Shown: positions 1 through 7,481 of the stretch, piece by piece
Layout of the letters: each line of letters starts with the position of its first letter
Position numbering within the stretch: position 1 is the stretch's first letter
DNA from: Tissierellales bacterium
GTDB taxonomy: Bacteria > Bacillota > Clostridia > Tissierellales > JAOAQY01
Assembly (NCBI GenBank): GCA_025210965.1
Contig: JAOAQY010000181.1
Location: forward strand, 96,698 to 160,697
Direction: 5' to 3'
Length of the DNA stretch: 64,000 nucleotides
Position numbers and translations under genes: made by a program
Notes under the pieces: generated by a model
What the model saw: only the letters and a program-made list of their open reading frames with translations
Database searches by the model: none
Told to the model about the DNA's origin: nothing

Positions 1-9
1 TCTATTCAT
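1..9 (-). CDS. 5' end of a leftward gene cut by the window edge
   Basis: Only the first three codons (Met-Asn-Arg) are visible. The start is supported by a GGAGGG ribosome site and a control hairpin at 24-37 in the same arrangement as at the other genes of this operon, so the operon continues beyond the window. Confidence 0.6.
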
Positions 10-23
10 AAAAACCCTCCAAT

Positions 24-37
24 GACGTATATACGTC
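24..37 (-). promoter_or_regulatory. Intercistronic hairpin H1
   Basis: Perfect 14-bp palindrome GACGTATATACGTC (fifth stem pair T-A) immediately 5' of the ribosome site of the gene cut by the left edge. Confidence 0.75.
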
Positions 38-75
38 TTAATAAATTAAAGTTCCTTAAGCATTAAGTTTAGTAA

Positions 76-444
76 TCAGAATCTTTTAATGATTGGTTCC
101 TTTTCGACTGAATCTAATCCATCAATCATATATCTTTTATCAAAACAGAAATAACTTTGCCTCATATCCGAACCTACAGATATTTTATATTGGTCAGTGT
201 CCGGATGAACACACCCTTCCCAGATAATGAACTTTTGTCTTTCTCTGATTTCTATAACTTTTATATCATCAATTATAGGATCAATTTTTACAATGATTTT
301 TTCTAAGTTAAATTGTTCATTCCTGTTATAGTCAACAGACACAAGTTGGCCCTGCATTGATATTGGAAAACCAAAAGAATCAAACATAAATAATGTAACT
401 ACCTTCTTAACACTCTCTTTTAAACTTTCATAAGTATTTATCAT
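76..444 (-). CDS. Unknown 122-aa protein
   Basis: Unrecognised protein, a member of the operon that starts at the leader near 2.5 kb. It has no predicted membrane segment or cysteine cluster and a mixed beta-rich composition. The ATG follows hairpin H2 and a GAGGAG ribosome site. The neighbouring operon genes are small and mostly unknown, with one RadC-like member, so a role in DNA maintenance or host takeover is possible but not shown. Confidence 0.75.
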   Translation of the reverse strand: MINTYESLKESVKKVVTLFMFDSFGFPISMQGQLVSVDYNRNEQFNLEKIIVKIDPIIDDIKVIEIRERQKFIIWEGCVHPDTDQYKISVGSDMRQSYFCFDKRYMIDGLDSVEKEPIIKRF

Positions 445-458
445 ATTAACTCCTCTCT

Positions 459-472
459 GACGTATCTACGTC
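459..472 (-). promoter_or_regulatory. Intercistronic hairpin H2
   Basis: GACGTATCTACGTC: stem GACGT/ACGTC, 4-nt loop, just before the ribosome site of the gene starting at 444. Confidence 0.75.
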
Positions 473-507
473 TTAAAAAAACCTTTATAGTTATAAACCC
501 TTCCAAC

Positions 508-789
508 TTAATATATACCTTTGTCACCCATTTGATGTCTAAAATCTTCATCATCTTCAATTCTGTCATATGCATTTTCAATAGATACTCCCCAAAAGTC
601 ACGAGCTATATCTAAATCACTACTTCCTTCCAATGATTCTGGGAGCGTAAAAGTGATTCCTTCAGATATTCCACATTGTAGGCACCATATTTCAGGTTTT
701 GGTTCACAGTCTACAATCACCGGGTAATCTGTTTCATTTTCACACTGACTACAAATATGAGTACTTTTAGCATAATTACCTTTTTCCAT
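508..789 (-). CDS. Small zinc-ribbon-like protein
   Basis: A 93-aa protein with two CxxC pairs, Cys13/Cys16 and Cys36/Cys39, arranged as a probable zinc ribbon, followed by an acidic C-terminal half. It may bind nucleic acid or protein; the partner is unknown. The start follows hairpin H3 and a GGAGGAATTATA ribosome-site region. It is in the same leftward operon as the RadC-like gene. Confidence 0.75.
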   Translation of the reverse strand: MEKGNYAKSTHICSQCENETDYPVIVDCEPKPEIWCLQCGISEGITFTLPESLEGSSDLDIARDFWGVSIENAYDRIEDDEDFRHQMGDKGIY

Positions 790-804
790 TATAATTCCTC
801 CTCT

Positions 805-819
805 GACGAATACATCGTC
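805..819 (-). promoter_or_regulatory. Intercistronic hairpin H3
   Basis: GACGAATACATCGTC: stem GACGA/TCGTC, 5-nt loop, two nt before the ribosome site of the gene starting at 789. Confidence 0.75.
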
Positions 820-829
820 TTAATAATTC

Positions 830-1054
830 TTACAATAATTCAAACAAGGATAACTGCTTTGATTCATTCACCTCAATACGAGGTAGAATTTGACTTTTAT
901 GAACATATAATTCTGAACCAACTTTTGTATTTTTACAGCCCTTTATAACCTTTATACGAACCTTGTCCTTATAAAAGGATAAAACCTCAGCCTCTGGATA
1001 GATAGTTTTTCCAACCGAGACTGAATAGATTTTATTAATCATTATATTTTCCAT
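830..1054 (-). CDS. Small protein ending in a sliding-clamp-binding motif
   Basis: A 74-aa protein of unknown fold whose C-terminus carries QLSLF at residues 67-71, a textbook match to the bacterial beta-clamp-binding pentapeptide. The window also encodes a sliding clamp (21465-22541), and the SNF2 helicase (13673-16894) carries the same motif twice. I infer that this protein is recruited to, or modulates, the element's clamp. The start ATG follows hairpin H4 and a GGAGG site; a second Met at residue 5 is less well placed. Confidence 0.75.
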   Translation of the reverse strand: MENIMINKIYSVSVGKTIYPEAEVLSFYKDKVRIKVIKGCKNTKVGSELYVHKSQILPRIEVNESKQLSLFELL

Positions 1055-1069
1055 TATAATTCCTCCACT

Positions 1070-1084
1070 GACGGATACACCGTC
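1070..1084 (-). promoter_or_regulatory. Intercistronic hairpin H4
   Basis: GACGGATACACCGTC: fifth stem pair is G-C instead of A-T, a compensated change; directly 5' of the ribosome site of the gene starting at 1054. Confidence 0.75.
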
Positions 1085-1129
1085 TTAAAAAACACATTTA
1101 ATTGTCTTCTTATTAACTAGGTAAATCTT

Positions 1130-1726
1130 CTACATATAACCCTCATCAGCTAAACTATAATAACCATCTCTTCCGATGATTATATGTTCTATTACATCAA
1201 TGCCCACCAACTCACCAGTTTCGATTAATCTTTTAGTGAGGTCTAGGTCCTTCTGAGAAGGACTTATATCAGATTTCTTCGAATACTGTACAATTATCAT
1301 GCTATCAGCATTTTCTATAATTGCTTCTTTAAATACTATTCTAGGAAAAGTTCTTGATATATTGTCAGCAGATATATTAGTTTGTCTAATAACTTCTTTT
1401 TGAACATCTAAAAGCAACACTCTGTATTCTTCATATTCAAGTTTTCTCATATCAAGCGAAATAGATTCTACATCTTTAGAACATTTAATAACTTTTTTAA
1501 AAGCCATTTTACTTTTCATTCTAAATCCTATTTCAAACAGTGCTCTTAGCTTCTGCCTTTGAAGTTCCGTTATTTTCAACTTGTCTATATTATTAAATAA
1601 GTCATCAAAACTTTTAAACTTACTTAGAACATCAACTTGATTTATAGAAGTTATTAAAGATACCACTTCGAAATCATTTAAAGAATTAAAACCCTTCATT
1701 CTAGCTTTCTCAACTAAATTATTCAT
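1130..1726 (-). CDS. radC-like: RadC-like JAB-domain protein lacking the metal-binding histidines
   Basis: 198 aa matching the RadC layout: an N-terminal helical region, then a JAB/MPN domain with the SPSQKD segment and the later motif IIIGRDGYYS near residues 183-192. Normal RadC has an HNHPSG signature before the SPSQ segment; here the three residues aligned with HNH read Gln-Tyr-Ser (147-149), so metal-dependent peptidase or nuclease chemistry is probably lost while the fold is kept. RadC-like genes are common on mobile elements. The start follows hairpin H5 and a GGGGAGG ribosome site. Confidence 0.85.
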   Translation of the reverse strand: MNNLVEKARMKGFNSLNDFEVVSLITSINQVDVLSKFKSFDDLFNNIDKLKITELQRQKLRALFEIGFRMKSKMAFKKVIKCSKDVESISLDMRKLEYEEYRVLLLDVQKEVIRQTNISADNISRTFPRIVFKEAIIENADSMIIVQYSKKSDISPSQKDLDLTKRLIETGELVGIDVIEHIIIGRDGYYSLADEGYM

Positions 1727-1740
1727 AAAATTCCTCCCCT

Positions 1741-1754
1741 GACGAATAATCGTC
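1741..1754 (-). promoter_or_regulatory. Intercistronic hairpin H5
   Basis: GACGAATAATCGTC, the commonest form of the element, just before the ribosome site of the RadC-like gene. Confidence 0.75.
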
Positions 1755-1768
1755 TTAATAAAAAAATT

Positions 1769-1792
1769 GAAGAGGAGTAAAAACTCCTCTTC
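1769..1792 (-). terminator. GAAGAGG-family hairpin B1 with U-tract, inside an operon
   Basis: A 9-bp stem GAAGAGGAG/CTCCTCTTC with a 6-nt loop, followed on the - strand by AATTTTTTT. It looks like a Rho-independent terminator lying between the genes at 2282 and 1726 in one operon. Confidence 0.65.
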
Positions 1793-1808
1793 AAAAACAC
1801 TTTACTAC

Positions 1809-1822
1809 GACAGATAACTGTC
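1809..1822 (-). promoter_or_regulatory. Variant intercistronic hairpin H6
   Basis: GACAGATAACTGTC: both the fourth and fifth stem pairs are changed with compensation. It lies just downstream of the gene ending at 1836 and is not next to a start codon. Confidence 0.6.
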
Positions 1823-1835
1823 TCAAAAAATTGAA

Positions 1836-2282
1836 TTATTTAATATTCCAAGAGCTAACTTCTAATTTGTAGAAAACAAGATAGTCTTCAGGCTTTCCTT
1901 CTAACTTCTTATCACTACTTTTTGTAAAGCAGTTAAAGTAACTCTTGAACATTTTAAACTCTTTACCACTCTTGATTAATCTATCAAGAATGATCTCATA
2001 AAAAGTACCAGGAATTCCTCCTGTGCTAACAGAAGTATTACCATTTACAACTGATATAAATGGTATATCATCATAATTTTCAATATGACAAATTCCACTG
2101 TCTGTAAAAATTTTGGTAATATAATATTTTCGGTCACCCCAAAAAACAACATCACCTAACTGTGGTATATCACAGTTTCGATTAGAAATTCTACTTTGTT
2201 CATTGTTAATTTTCTCAACCATGGACAAAGTAAGTTCTTGAGAACACTCTAAATTTAATTTTCTTAATTCCTGTAAATTCAT
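1836..2282 (-). CDS. Unknown protein with PQxGD motif
   Basis: 148-aa first gene of its operon. Around residues 40-46 it has the segment PQLGDVV, shared with the proteins at 18241-18924 and 19021-19671 (PQIGD, PQVGD), so the three form a local paralogous family. The composition suggests a beta-rich domain, and it resembles plasmid DUF4121-type proteins, but that link is from memory. No catalytic motif is evident. The start follows hairpin H7 and an AGGAGG site. Confidence 0.75.
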   Translation of the reverse strand: MNLQELRKLNLECSQELTLSMVEKINNEQSRISNRNCDIPQLGDVVFWGDRKYYITKIFTDSGICHIENYDDIPFISVVNGNTSVSTGGIPGTFYEIILDRLIKSGKEFKMFKSYFNCFTKSSDKKLEGKPEDYLVFYKLEVSSWNIK

Positions 2283-2297
2283 AAAATTCCTCCTACT

Positions 2298-2311
2298 GAC
2301 GAATTATCGTC
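2298..2311 (-). promoter_or_regulatory. Intercistronic hairpin H7
   Basis: GACGAATTATCGTC between leader A and the ribosome site of the gene starting at 2282. Confidence 0.75.
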
Positions 2312-2336
2312 TTAATAAAGTCTTAGACATACGTCC

Positions 2337-2516
2337 AAAAAACAAAAACAACCCCTCTGAATGTATAATAAAAATTCATGGGATCTTAAATAAAAAAACT
2401 TGTTTACTGAAATCTATCAATAAACTGATTAATAATTCCGCTAATTCAATCTAGAATTAGTTTAAAAAATAAAAAATGTTATACCTTATTATACTATTTA
2501 TTAAATACTTTAGCAA
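2337..2516 (-). promoter_or_regulatory. Leader A: promoter, twin UAGAUU hairpins, attenuator
   Basis: Read on the - strand: -35 TTGCTA (2511-2516), 17-bp spacer, -10 TATAAT (2488-2493), hairpin 1 at 2441-2460 (CTAATTC/GAATTAG), hairpin 2 at 2402-2425 (GTTTATTGA/TCAGTAAAC), both with loop TAGATT, then an imperfect terminator-like stem at 2351-2384 followed by a T-rich run. It drives the operon from 2282 leftward. Attenuation is inferred from this order. Confidence 0.8.
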
Positions 2517-2519
2517 TAA

Positions 2520-2556
2520 GAAACCCCTTAGCAAATTGCTGAAAAGGGGTTTCTTA
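2520..2556 (-). terminator. Terminator at the end of the 4.9-2.5 kb operon
   Basis: GAAACCCCTT/AAGGGGTTTC stem with T-rich flanks on both sides. It directly follows the gene ending at 2565 and precedes the promoter of leader A, so it separates two operons. Confidence 0.85.
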
Positions 2557-2564
2557 TAACTTAT

Positions 2565-3284
2565 TTAGTAATTATTAACCTCGTCTATATAAAGCTTTGA
2601 TTGATTCATCCATTCTTTTTGAATTTCTGAAACTTCATCTAAAACTTCTTTAGGTGAAGATAAATAAAGGTCTAAACACGTATAGTCCATAGACAATTTT
2701 ACATCACCTTTATTATCCTTATATAGGATATCTATTTCCGCAGGTCTTCCGCGGTGCATTTTAGATATACCTAAAGATGCATTTCCTAGTTTATTTTCAC
2801 TAGATAAAAAGTACTTCATTTGCTCCTCTAAATCAATTGAATATTTACTTGGGGCATTAATCTCTTGCTTATATACAAAATACTTATAACCAGTGTACAA
2901 ACCTAACTTCTCAAGTTCTACTAAATCTGATGTAAACCATAATAGAGAATTTGACGATAGTTTTTCAGTCTTATGAGTTAAATAGCCTAACAACTCAATT
3001 TTGTACTCTAGAATATTATTAGATTCCAAAGATTTCTCACTTACATCTTGCTTTTGAGTGTAATCATTTAGAGCTTGACGATAATAGTCATATAACATCT
3101 CCTCTAAAGACTTATCAGAAAACAAGTTTTTTTCAATAACTTTATAGAACCTGTCTACCTCTAGAAGTTCTTTCTTATAGATTTCACTATTATAATAGAA
3201 TAGTACTTCAAAATTAAGTTTATCACTTTTTCTTAGAATAATTTCCACCTTTAGATTATCTCTTAACAAATGCTTTTTTAACAT
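2565..3284 (-). CDS. Unknown 239-aa protein
   Basis: Last gene of the operon driven by leader B. No family recognised. It is charged, soluble and predominantly helical after a short beta-like N-terminus. It follows the 75-aa gene by 10 nt with hairpin H8 filling the gap, and is followed by a strong terminator. Confidence 0.75.
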   Translation of the reverse strand: MLKKHLLRDNLKVEIILRKSDKLNFEVLFYYNSEIYKKELLEVDRFYKVIEKNLFSDKSLEEMLYDYYRQALNDYTQKQDVSEKSLESNNILEYKIELLGYLTHKTEKLSSNSLLWFTSDLVELEKLGLYTGYKYFVYKQEINAPSKYSIDLEEQMKYFLSSENKLGNASLGISKMHRGRPAEIDILYKDNKGDVKLSMDYTCLDLYLSSPKEVLDEVSEIQKEWMNQSKLYIDEVNNY

Positions 3285-3294
3285 AAAAACCCTC

Positions 3295-3522
3295 CTAATG
3301 ACGAATAAATCGTCTTAAAAAATATTCTTTATATTTTCCGACAATAATACTCTCTTTGCCAAAAAAATATAACAACCAAAAATAAACCCTCCACATATAT
3401 TCTGAATCCATCTTAACTTGAGCTAAATTATACTTTGCAAATAAATTAACTAATTGCTCCTCGGCTTCATCACTCACTATAAATTCCATGTTCTTTATAT
3501 CGAACTTCGTGAAAATACTCAT
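3295..3522 (-). CDS. Unknown 75-aa protein
   Basis: Small soluble protein with an aromatic-rich middle (WRVYFWLLYFFG) that might form one amphipathic or membrane-associating helix. Unrecognised. The start has a GGAGG ribosome site directly after hairpin H9; it is the fourth gene of the leader B operon. Confidence 0.65.
   Translation of the reverse strand: MSIFTKFDIKNMEFIVSDEAEEQLVNLFAKYNLAQVKMDSEYMWRVYFWLLYFFGKESIIVGKYKEYFLRRFIRH
3300..3314 (-). promoter_or_regulatory. Intercistronic hairpin H8
   Basis: GACGAATAAATCGTC, 5-nt loop, before the ribosome site of the gene starting at 3284; it overlaps the 3' end of the preceding coding region. Confidence 0.7.
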
Positions 3523-3536
3523 TGTAATCCTCCACT

Positions 3537-3550
3537 GACGAATAATCGTC
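3537..3550 (-). promoter_or_regulatory. Intercistronic hairpin H9
   Basis: GACGAATAATCGTC between the genes ending at 3551 and starting at 3522. Confidence 0.75.
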
Positions 3551-3985
3551 TTAGCAAACTCTTAATAATTTTAACTCCTCTTCATCAAAAAAGCTTTCAA
3601 TAACTGTATTACTTAGTTCATCTGTATAGGAAAATAAAAAATCAAACATCTCCTGGATCTTTTTCTTTTCATCATCTGATTTATCATATAAAGGAACCAT
3701 TCTCTTTATATGCTGATATAATCCACTATGTGAATAATCACTATCTCCTATATCCAAACGTCCACTATAGAATTTTGAACCTAATAAATAGAGTTCGAAA
3801 TCTGTCTTATGGTAACCTAATTTCGTAAACTGTCTATCAGAACATAGTTTTAAAAATTCCTCTAAAGATTCTACTGCTTCCGATGTATGAAATCCTTCAA
3901 CCGAACATACATCATTACTTTCAGTAAAACCAATATATACTTTAAAGCTCTCTTTTATCTTTTTTAAATTATACTTATTACTCAT
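3551..3985 (-). CDS. Unknown protein, paralogue of its upstream neighbour
   Basis: 144 aa from the ATG at 3985, chosen because GGGAGG sits correctly before it; an in-frame start five codons earlier lies in the hairpin spacer. It is clearly paralogous to the next gene (4019-4432): both share an N-terminal YxLxKI segment, a GYxKTxFELY segment and a GRLxIGDxDYSxSG-type segment. The pattern resembles the small LPD25-like domain of mobile-element polyvalent proteins, but this is a tentative recall. Confidence 0.75.
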   Translation of the reverse strand: MSNKYNLKKIKESFKVYIGFTESNDVCSVEGFHTSEAVESLEEFLKLCSDRQFTKLGYHKTDFELYLLGSKFYSGRLDIGDSDYSHSGLYQHIKRMVPLYDKSDDEKKKIQEMFDFLFSYTDELSNTVIESFFDEEELKLLRVC

Positions 3986-4001
3986 TAAAATTCCTCCCAC
4001 T

Positions 4002-4015
4002 GACGAATAATCGTC
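4002..4015 (-). promoter_or_regulatory. Intercistronic hairpin H10
   Basis: GACGAATAATCGTC before the GGGAGG site of the gene starting at 3985. Confidence 0.75.
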
Positions 4016-4018
4016 TTA

Positions 4019-4432
4019 TTAAAATTTGATTTTCTCAAGATCCTCATTCTGAGTTAATAACTCTATAGTATCATCGCTGATATCTTCTGATATGAAAAAT
4101 AAAAATTCGAAAATTTCCTTAAGAACTTTTACTTCAAAATGCTTCATTCTAAGGTAACTAAGAATTCCACTATTTGAATAATCATAATCACCTAGATACA
4201 ATCTATCCGAGGCAATCTGACCACCGAAATAATATAGTTCAAAGCCAGTTTTATAATAACCTGCTTCTCCGTATAACTCTTGTGAACACTTTTTCAAAGC
4301 CTCTTCAAGCACCTTAATTCCATCAGATTTATGCGTTCCTACCATTTCATTTATCTCTTTTGACTCACTATAAAGAATGCGAACCTCAAAATTATCTCTG
4401 ATTTTGTTCAAATCATACTTTCTACTCATCAT
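4019..4432 (-). CDS. Unknown protein, paralogue of its downstream neighbour
   Basis: 137 aa, second gene of the leader B operon and tandem paralogue of the product of 3551-3985 (shared KTxFELY and RLxLGDYDYSNSG blocks). The start could be either of two adjacent ATG codons; the second (4429) has the better spacing from GGAGG. No enzymatic motif is visible. Confidence 0.75.
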   Translation of the reverse strand: MMSRKYDLNKIRDNFEVRILYSESKEINEMVGTHKSDGIKVLEEALKKCSQELYGEAGYYKTGFELYYFGGQIASDRLYLGDYDYSNSGILSYLRMKHFEVKVLKEIFEFLFFISEDISDDTIELLTQNEDLEKIKF

Positions 4433-4444
4433 AATTCCTCCTCT

Positions 4445-4458
4445 GACGAATAATCGTC
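4445..4458 (-). promoter_or_regulatory. Intercistronic hairpin H11
   Basis: GACGAATAATCGTC, two nt before the GAGGAGG site of the gene starting at 4432. Confidence 0.75.
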
Positions 4459-4466
4459 TTTATAAA

Positions 4467-4883
4467 CTAAACCTCAAATTCTTTGCAAACTCTTTCGATA
4501 GATTTACTTCTATTTATGAAAGAATCCAACTCTACTTTTATTTTCTTCCAATTCGCTACTACATTGAAAGCTACATCATATTTTTTTGAGGTCTCTCCTT
4601 GGTTTTCCTGTTGACAAAAATACTTTTGGAAACCTGATACACCTTCATAAAAAAAAGTTGAATTTCTATTATCAAAGTCTAAATATAGGCCTACTTTAGT
4701 ATCTTCATTATCATAGAAATGAATCTCTATAGTTCCTTTAAAAGATACGATACTAAGATAATAAATATCAAAGTAATTTTTAATCTTCTTTATACACTCT
4801 TCAACTGATTTTTTTTCTTTCGCTGAAAAGTTAAAACTAACGTTATCAACATTACTAAATCCAAATAACCCTTCGATTTTCAT
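4467..4883 (-). CDS. Unknown 138-aa protein, first gene of its operon
   Basis: Unrecognised soluble protein with a beta-rich N-terminal half and a lysine-rich helical C-terminus. It is the promoter-proximal gene after leader B and hairpin H12, with an AGGAGGATTTTT ribosome site. Confidence 0.7.
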   Translation of the reverse strand: MKIEGLFGFSNVDNVSFNFSAKEKKSVEECIKKIKNYFDIYYLSIVSFKGTIEIHFYDNEDTKVGLYLDFDNRNSTFFYEGVSGFQKYFCQQENQGETSKKYDVAFNVVANWKKIKVELDSFINRSKSIERVCKEFEV

Positions 4884-4897
4884 AAAAATCCTCCTCT

Positions 4898-4911
4898 GAC
4901 GAATAGTCGTC
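4898..4911 (-). promoter_or_regulatory. Intercistronic hairpin H12
   Basis: GACGAATAGTCGTC between the attenuator of leader B and the first gene. Confidence 0.75.
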
Positions 4912-4940
4912 TTAATAAAATTTCGAACAAATACTGTTCA

Positions 4941-5119
4941 AAAACAAAAAATAATCCCTCAGAATCATATACTAAAATTCTTGGGATCAACAATAAAAAC
5001 TCCAGTTATTGAAATCTATCAATAACTCTGCTAAAAACTCCACCAATTCAATCTAGAATCAGCTTAAATAAATAAAATTGTTTATATCTTATTATACTAC
5101 CATTATCTAACTAATGGAA
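4941..5119 (-). promoter_or_regulatory. Leader B: promoter, twin UAGAUU hairpins, attenuator
   Basis: - strand: -10 TATAAT (5091-5096) with a weak -35 near 5114-5119, hairpin 1 at 5043-5062 (CTGATTC/GAATTGG), hairpin 2 at 5004-5027 (AGTTATTGA/TCAATAACT), both with loop TAGATT, then an ATCCC/GGGAT stem at 4954-4987 and a T-rich run. The upstream promoter DNA lies within the 133-bp duplication made by the neighbouring insertion sequence, so an intact promoter copy was retained here. Confidence 0.8.
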
Positions 5120-5223
5120 TATAATTCTTACATATATTTTAAAAAAACTTGTAGTACTTTACAACTTTATCTCCTAAATCACAGACTATACTCTGGTGCT
5201 ATTTAACATTAGAAAAAATTAGA
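5091..5223. repeat. Left copy of 133-bp target duplication
   Basis: Identical to 7232-7364 over its whole 133 bp; the bases outside the two copies differ. It ends exactly at the left end of the insertion sequence. Confidence 0.95.
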
Positions 5224-5330
5224 CGTGAGTTTGACACTTTTATCTCTCAAAAATCTTTGAAAAGCTTGAAATAGCTTTATTTTTTTGTCAAATTTCACAC
5301 TTTAGTATATCGCACCTTCTCGTACTGTGT

Positions 5331-5336
5331 TATAAT
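5331..5336 (+). promoter_or_regulatory. Transposase promoter -10
   Basis: Extended -10 TGTGTTATAAT 22 bp before the transposase start; no good -35 is seen. Confidence 0.5.
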
Positions 5337-5357
5337 ATAAATAAGAGGTGGTTTTCA

Positions 5358-7133
5358 ATGAGACTTAAAGTATCGAAATCTAAAAATGCAGCATCCTTAT
5401 ATGTAATCAAATCGGTTTATAACCCCAAAACTCAATCCAACACGTCTGTAATTGTAGAAAAACTTGGTACCGAAGCATCATTACGTGAAAAACTAAATGG
5501 ACAAGATCCTTATGAATGGGCTAAATCCTACATTAAGGAACTCAATGAAAAAGAAAAACTTGGCAAGCAAGAAACAATTGTTAAATATTCTAACTCAAAA
5601 CAAATTCCCAAAGGCAAACAGGTCTCATTTAATGGTGGCTATCTTTTTTTACAGCAAATATACTATGAGTTAGGACTTGATAAGATTTGCAACACAATCG
5701 CTGAAAAATATAATTTTACTTATGATTTAAATTCTATCCTATCAAGATTGATATTCAGTAGAATTATTTACCCAAACTCTAAATTGGCTACTTTTGAATC
5801 TTCTATGAATTTCATTGAACAACCTAACTTTGAACTTCATCACATTTATAGAGCCCTCGATATAATCGCTAAAGAAAATGACTATATTCAATCCCAACTC
5901 TATAAAAATAGTAGTAAAGTTTCAAAACGTAACAAGGGAGTTCTTTATTATGACTGCACTAACTTCTTCTTTGAAATCGCTCAGAGTGACGGCCTTAAAC
6001 AGTATGGACGTTCTAAAGAGCACAGACCTAATCCTATTGTTCAAATGGGCTTATTCATGGATGGAAACGGCCTTCCATTAGCCTTTGATATTACTCCCGG
6101 AAATACCAATGAACAAGTTACCTTAAAACCTCTTGAAGAAAAACTACACCGAGATTTTAAGCTTTCAAAGTTTGTTGTGTGCACCGATGCTGGCTTATCT
6201 TCTATAACTAACCGCAAATATAATGATAAAGATGGAAGAGCATTTATTACGACTCAATCTATAAAAAAATTGAAGTCACACTTAAAAGAATGGGCCCTTG
6301 ATCCAAATGGATGGTATTTACAAGGCGATCAGAAAGAATATAACATTGAGCAAGTCAGCGCCATATTAGAAGAACTGGAGTCTAAAGAACATAGAACCGT
6401 TAAGGATATTGAAACCATTAAAGACTTAAAAGCTAAAGTCTTTTATAAAGAAAGATGGATTGATGAAAATAAGTTACAACAACGGTTTATCGTAACTCAT
6501 AGTTTTAAGTTTAGAGATTATCAAAGGCATATTCGCTATAAGCAAATAGAAAGAGCTGTAAAGTTAATTGAATCGAATCCTAAGAATATTGGTAAAGCCA
6601 GACAGAATGATTTCAAACGCCTTATTAGAACAACCAGCGAAACAAAAGACGGGGAAAGAGCAACTAAAAACGTCCATGAAATAAACGCTCAATTAATTGA
6701 AGATGAAGCTATCTACGATGGTTTTTACGGAGTTTGCACTAACTTGGAAGATGATATTGCTGAAATCATCAGAGTAAACAAAAATAGATGGCAAATAGAA
6801 GAGTCATTCAGAATCATGAAATCAGAATTTAAAGCAAGACCAGTATACCTCAAAAACGATAACAGGATTTTAGCTCACTTTATTACATGTTTCATTGCAC
6901 TTATGATTTATAGAATTTTAAACGAAAAACTAAAAAACAAATATACTTGCTCTGAAATAATTACTACCTTACAAGGATTCAACTTTTTAGAATCACATCG
7001 TAATGGATATATTCCAACTTACAAAAGAGATGATTTAACTGATGATCTCCATGAATACTTTGGATTTAGAACTGATTTTGAGATTGTTGATCATAAAAAA
7101 ATGAGAAAAATTTTAAAGCACACAAAAAAATAA
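5358..7133 (+). CDS. IS1634-family DDE transposase
   Basis: 591 aa, the usual size for this family, with an intact reading frame. The RNase H-like triad is visible: Asp in YYDCTN (about residue 199), Asp in VCTDAGL (about 277), and Glu in the IEESFRIMKSE block (about 485). It catalyses cut-and-paste or copy-out movement of the surrounding element. The start ATG has an AGAGGTGG site. The gene is followed by a hairpin terminator inside the element. It looks recently acquired and probably functional. Confidence 0.93.
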   Translation: MRLKVSKSKNAASLYVIKSVYNPKTQSNTSVIVEKLGTEASLREKLNGQDPYEWAKSYIKELNEKEKLGKQETIVKYSNSKQIPKGKQVSFNGGYLFLQQIYYELGLDKICNTIAEKYNFTYDLNSILSRLIFSRIIYPNSKLATFESSMNFIEQPNFELHHIYRALDIIAKENDYIQSQLYKNSSKVSKRNKGVLYYDCTNFFFEIAQSDGLKQYGRSKEHRPNPIVQMGLFMDGNGLPLAFDITPGNTNEQVTLKPLEEKLHRDFKLSKFVVCTDAGLSSITNRKYNDKDGRAFITTQSIKKLKSHLKEWALDPNGWYLQGDQKEYNIEQVSAILEELESKEHRTVKDIETIKDLKAKVFYKERWIDENKLQQRFIVTHSFKFRDYQRHIRYKQIERAVKLIESNPKNIGKARQNDFKRLIRTTSETKDGERATKNVHEINAQLIEDEAIYDGFYGVCTNLEDDIAEIIRVNKNRWQIEESFRIMKSEFKARPVYLKNDNRILAHFITCFIALMIYRILNEKLKNKYTCSEIITTLQGFNFLESHRNGYIPTYKRDDLTDDLHEYFGFRTDFEIVDHKKMRKILKHTKK

Positions 7134-7161
7134 AAAAAGGTACGCAGTTTTTGCACATATA

Positions 7162-7206
7162 AAAAATCGTGAACACCATTTAAAATACACGGTTCTCACG
7201 ATTTTT
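7162..7206 (+). terminator. Transposase terminator
   Basis: AAAAATCGTGA/TCACGATTTTT stem with a long AT-rich loop, 30 bp after the transposase stop and inside the right end of the element. Confidence 0.65.
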
Positions 7207-7231
7207 ATGTCTTTAAAGTGTCAAACTCGAG

Positions 7232-7364
7232 ATTATACTACCATTATCTAACTAATGGAATATAATTCTTACATATATTTTAAAAAAACTTGTAGTACTT
7301 TACAACTTTATCTCCTAAATCACAGACTATACTCTGGTGCTATTTAACATTAGAAAAAATTAGA
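7232..7364. repeat. Right copy of 133-bp target duplication
   Basis: Identical to 5091-5223. It carries a second copy of the leader B -10 region (7232-7237), now facing into the insertion sequence and probably without function. Confidence 0.95.
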
Positions 7365-7381
7365 GATACAGTGAAGAGAAT

Positions 7382-7421
7382 AAAAAAAGTCTAAACCATT
7401 TCATGTTAATTTGGTTTAGAC
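7382..7421 (-). terminator. Terminator after the 152-aa membrane protein gene
   Basis: GTCTAAACCA/TGGTTTAGAC 10-bp stem followed by T7 on the - strand. Confidence 0.85.
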
Positions 7422-7481
7422 TTAAGTATATCTTTACTTATCGATCACTATTATATTGAATATACAGAAACTTAATTCACT

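Larger units (their letters stand above)
5224..7231 (+). mobile_element. IS1634-family insertion sequence
   Basis: A 2008-bp element containing one transposase gene. Its ends carry inverted GAGTTTGACACTTT/AAAGTGTCAAACTC sequences (5228-5241 and 7214-7227). It is flanked by a 133-bp direct duplication. IS1634-type elements are known for long, variable target duplications, which fits. The exact terminal base is uncertain by a few nt. Confidence 0.9.

Noticed and set aside
757..948. Rightward frames over the 0.8-4.6 kb genes
   Set aside because: They are antisense to genes with good ribosome sites and control hairpins, and their products look like reversed coding sequence.
5878..6081. Second frame inside the transposase gene
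   Set aside because: The main frame is complete with all catalytic residues; the inner frame has no ribosome site or family features.
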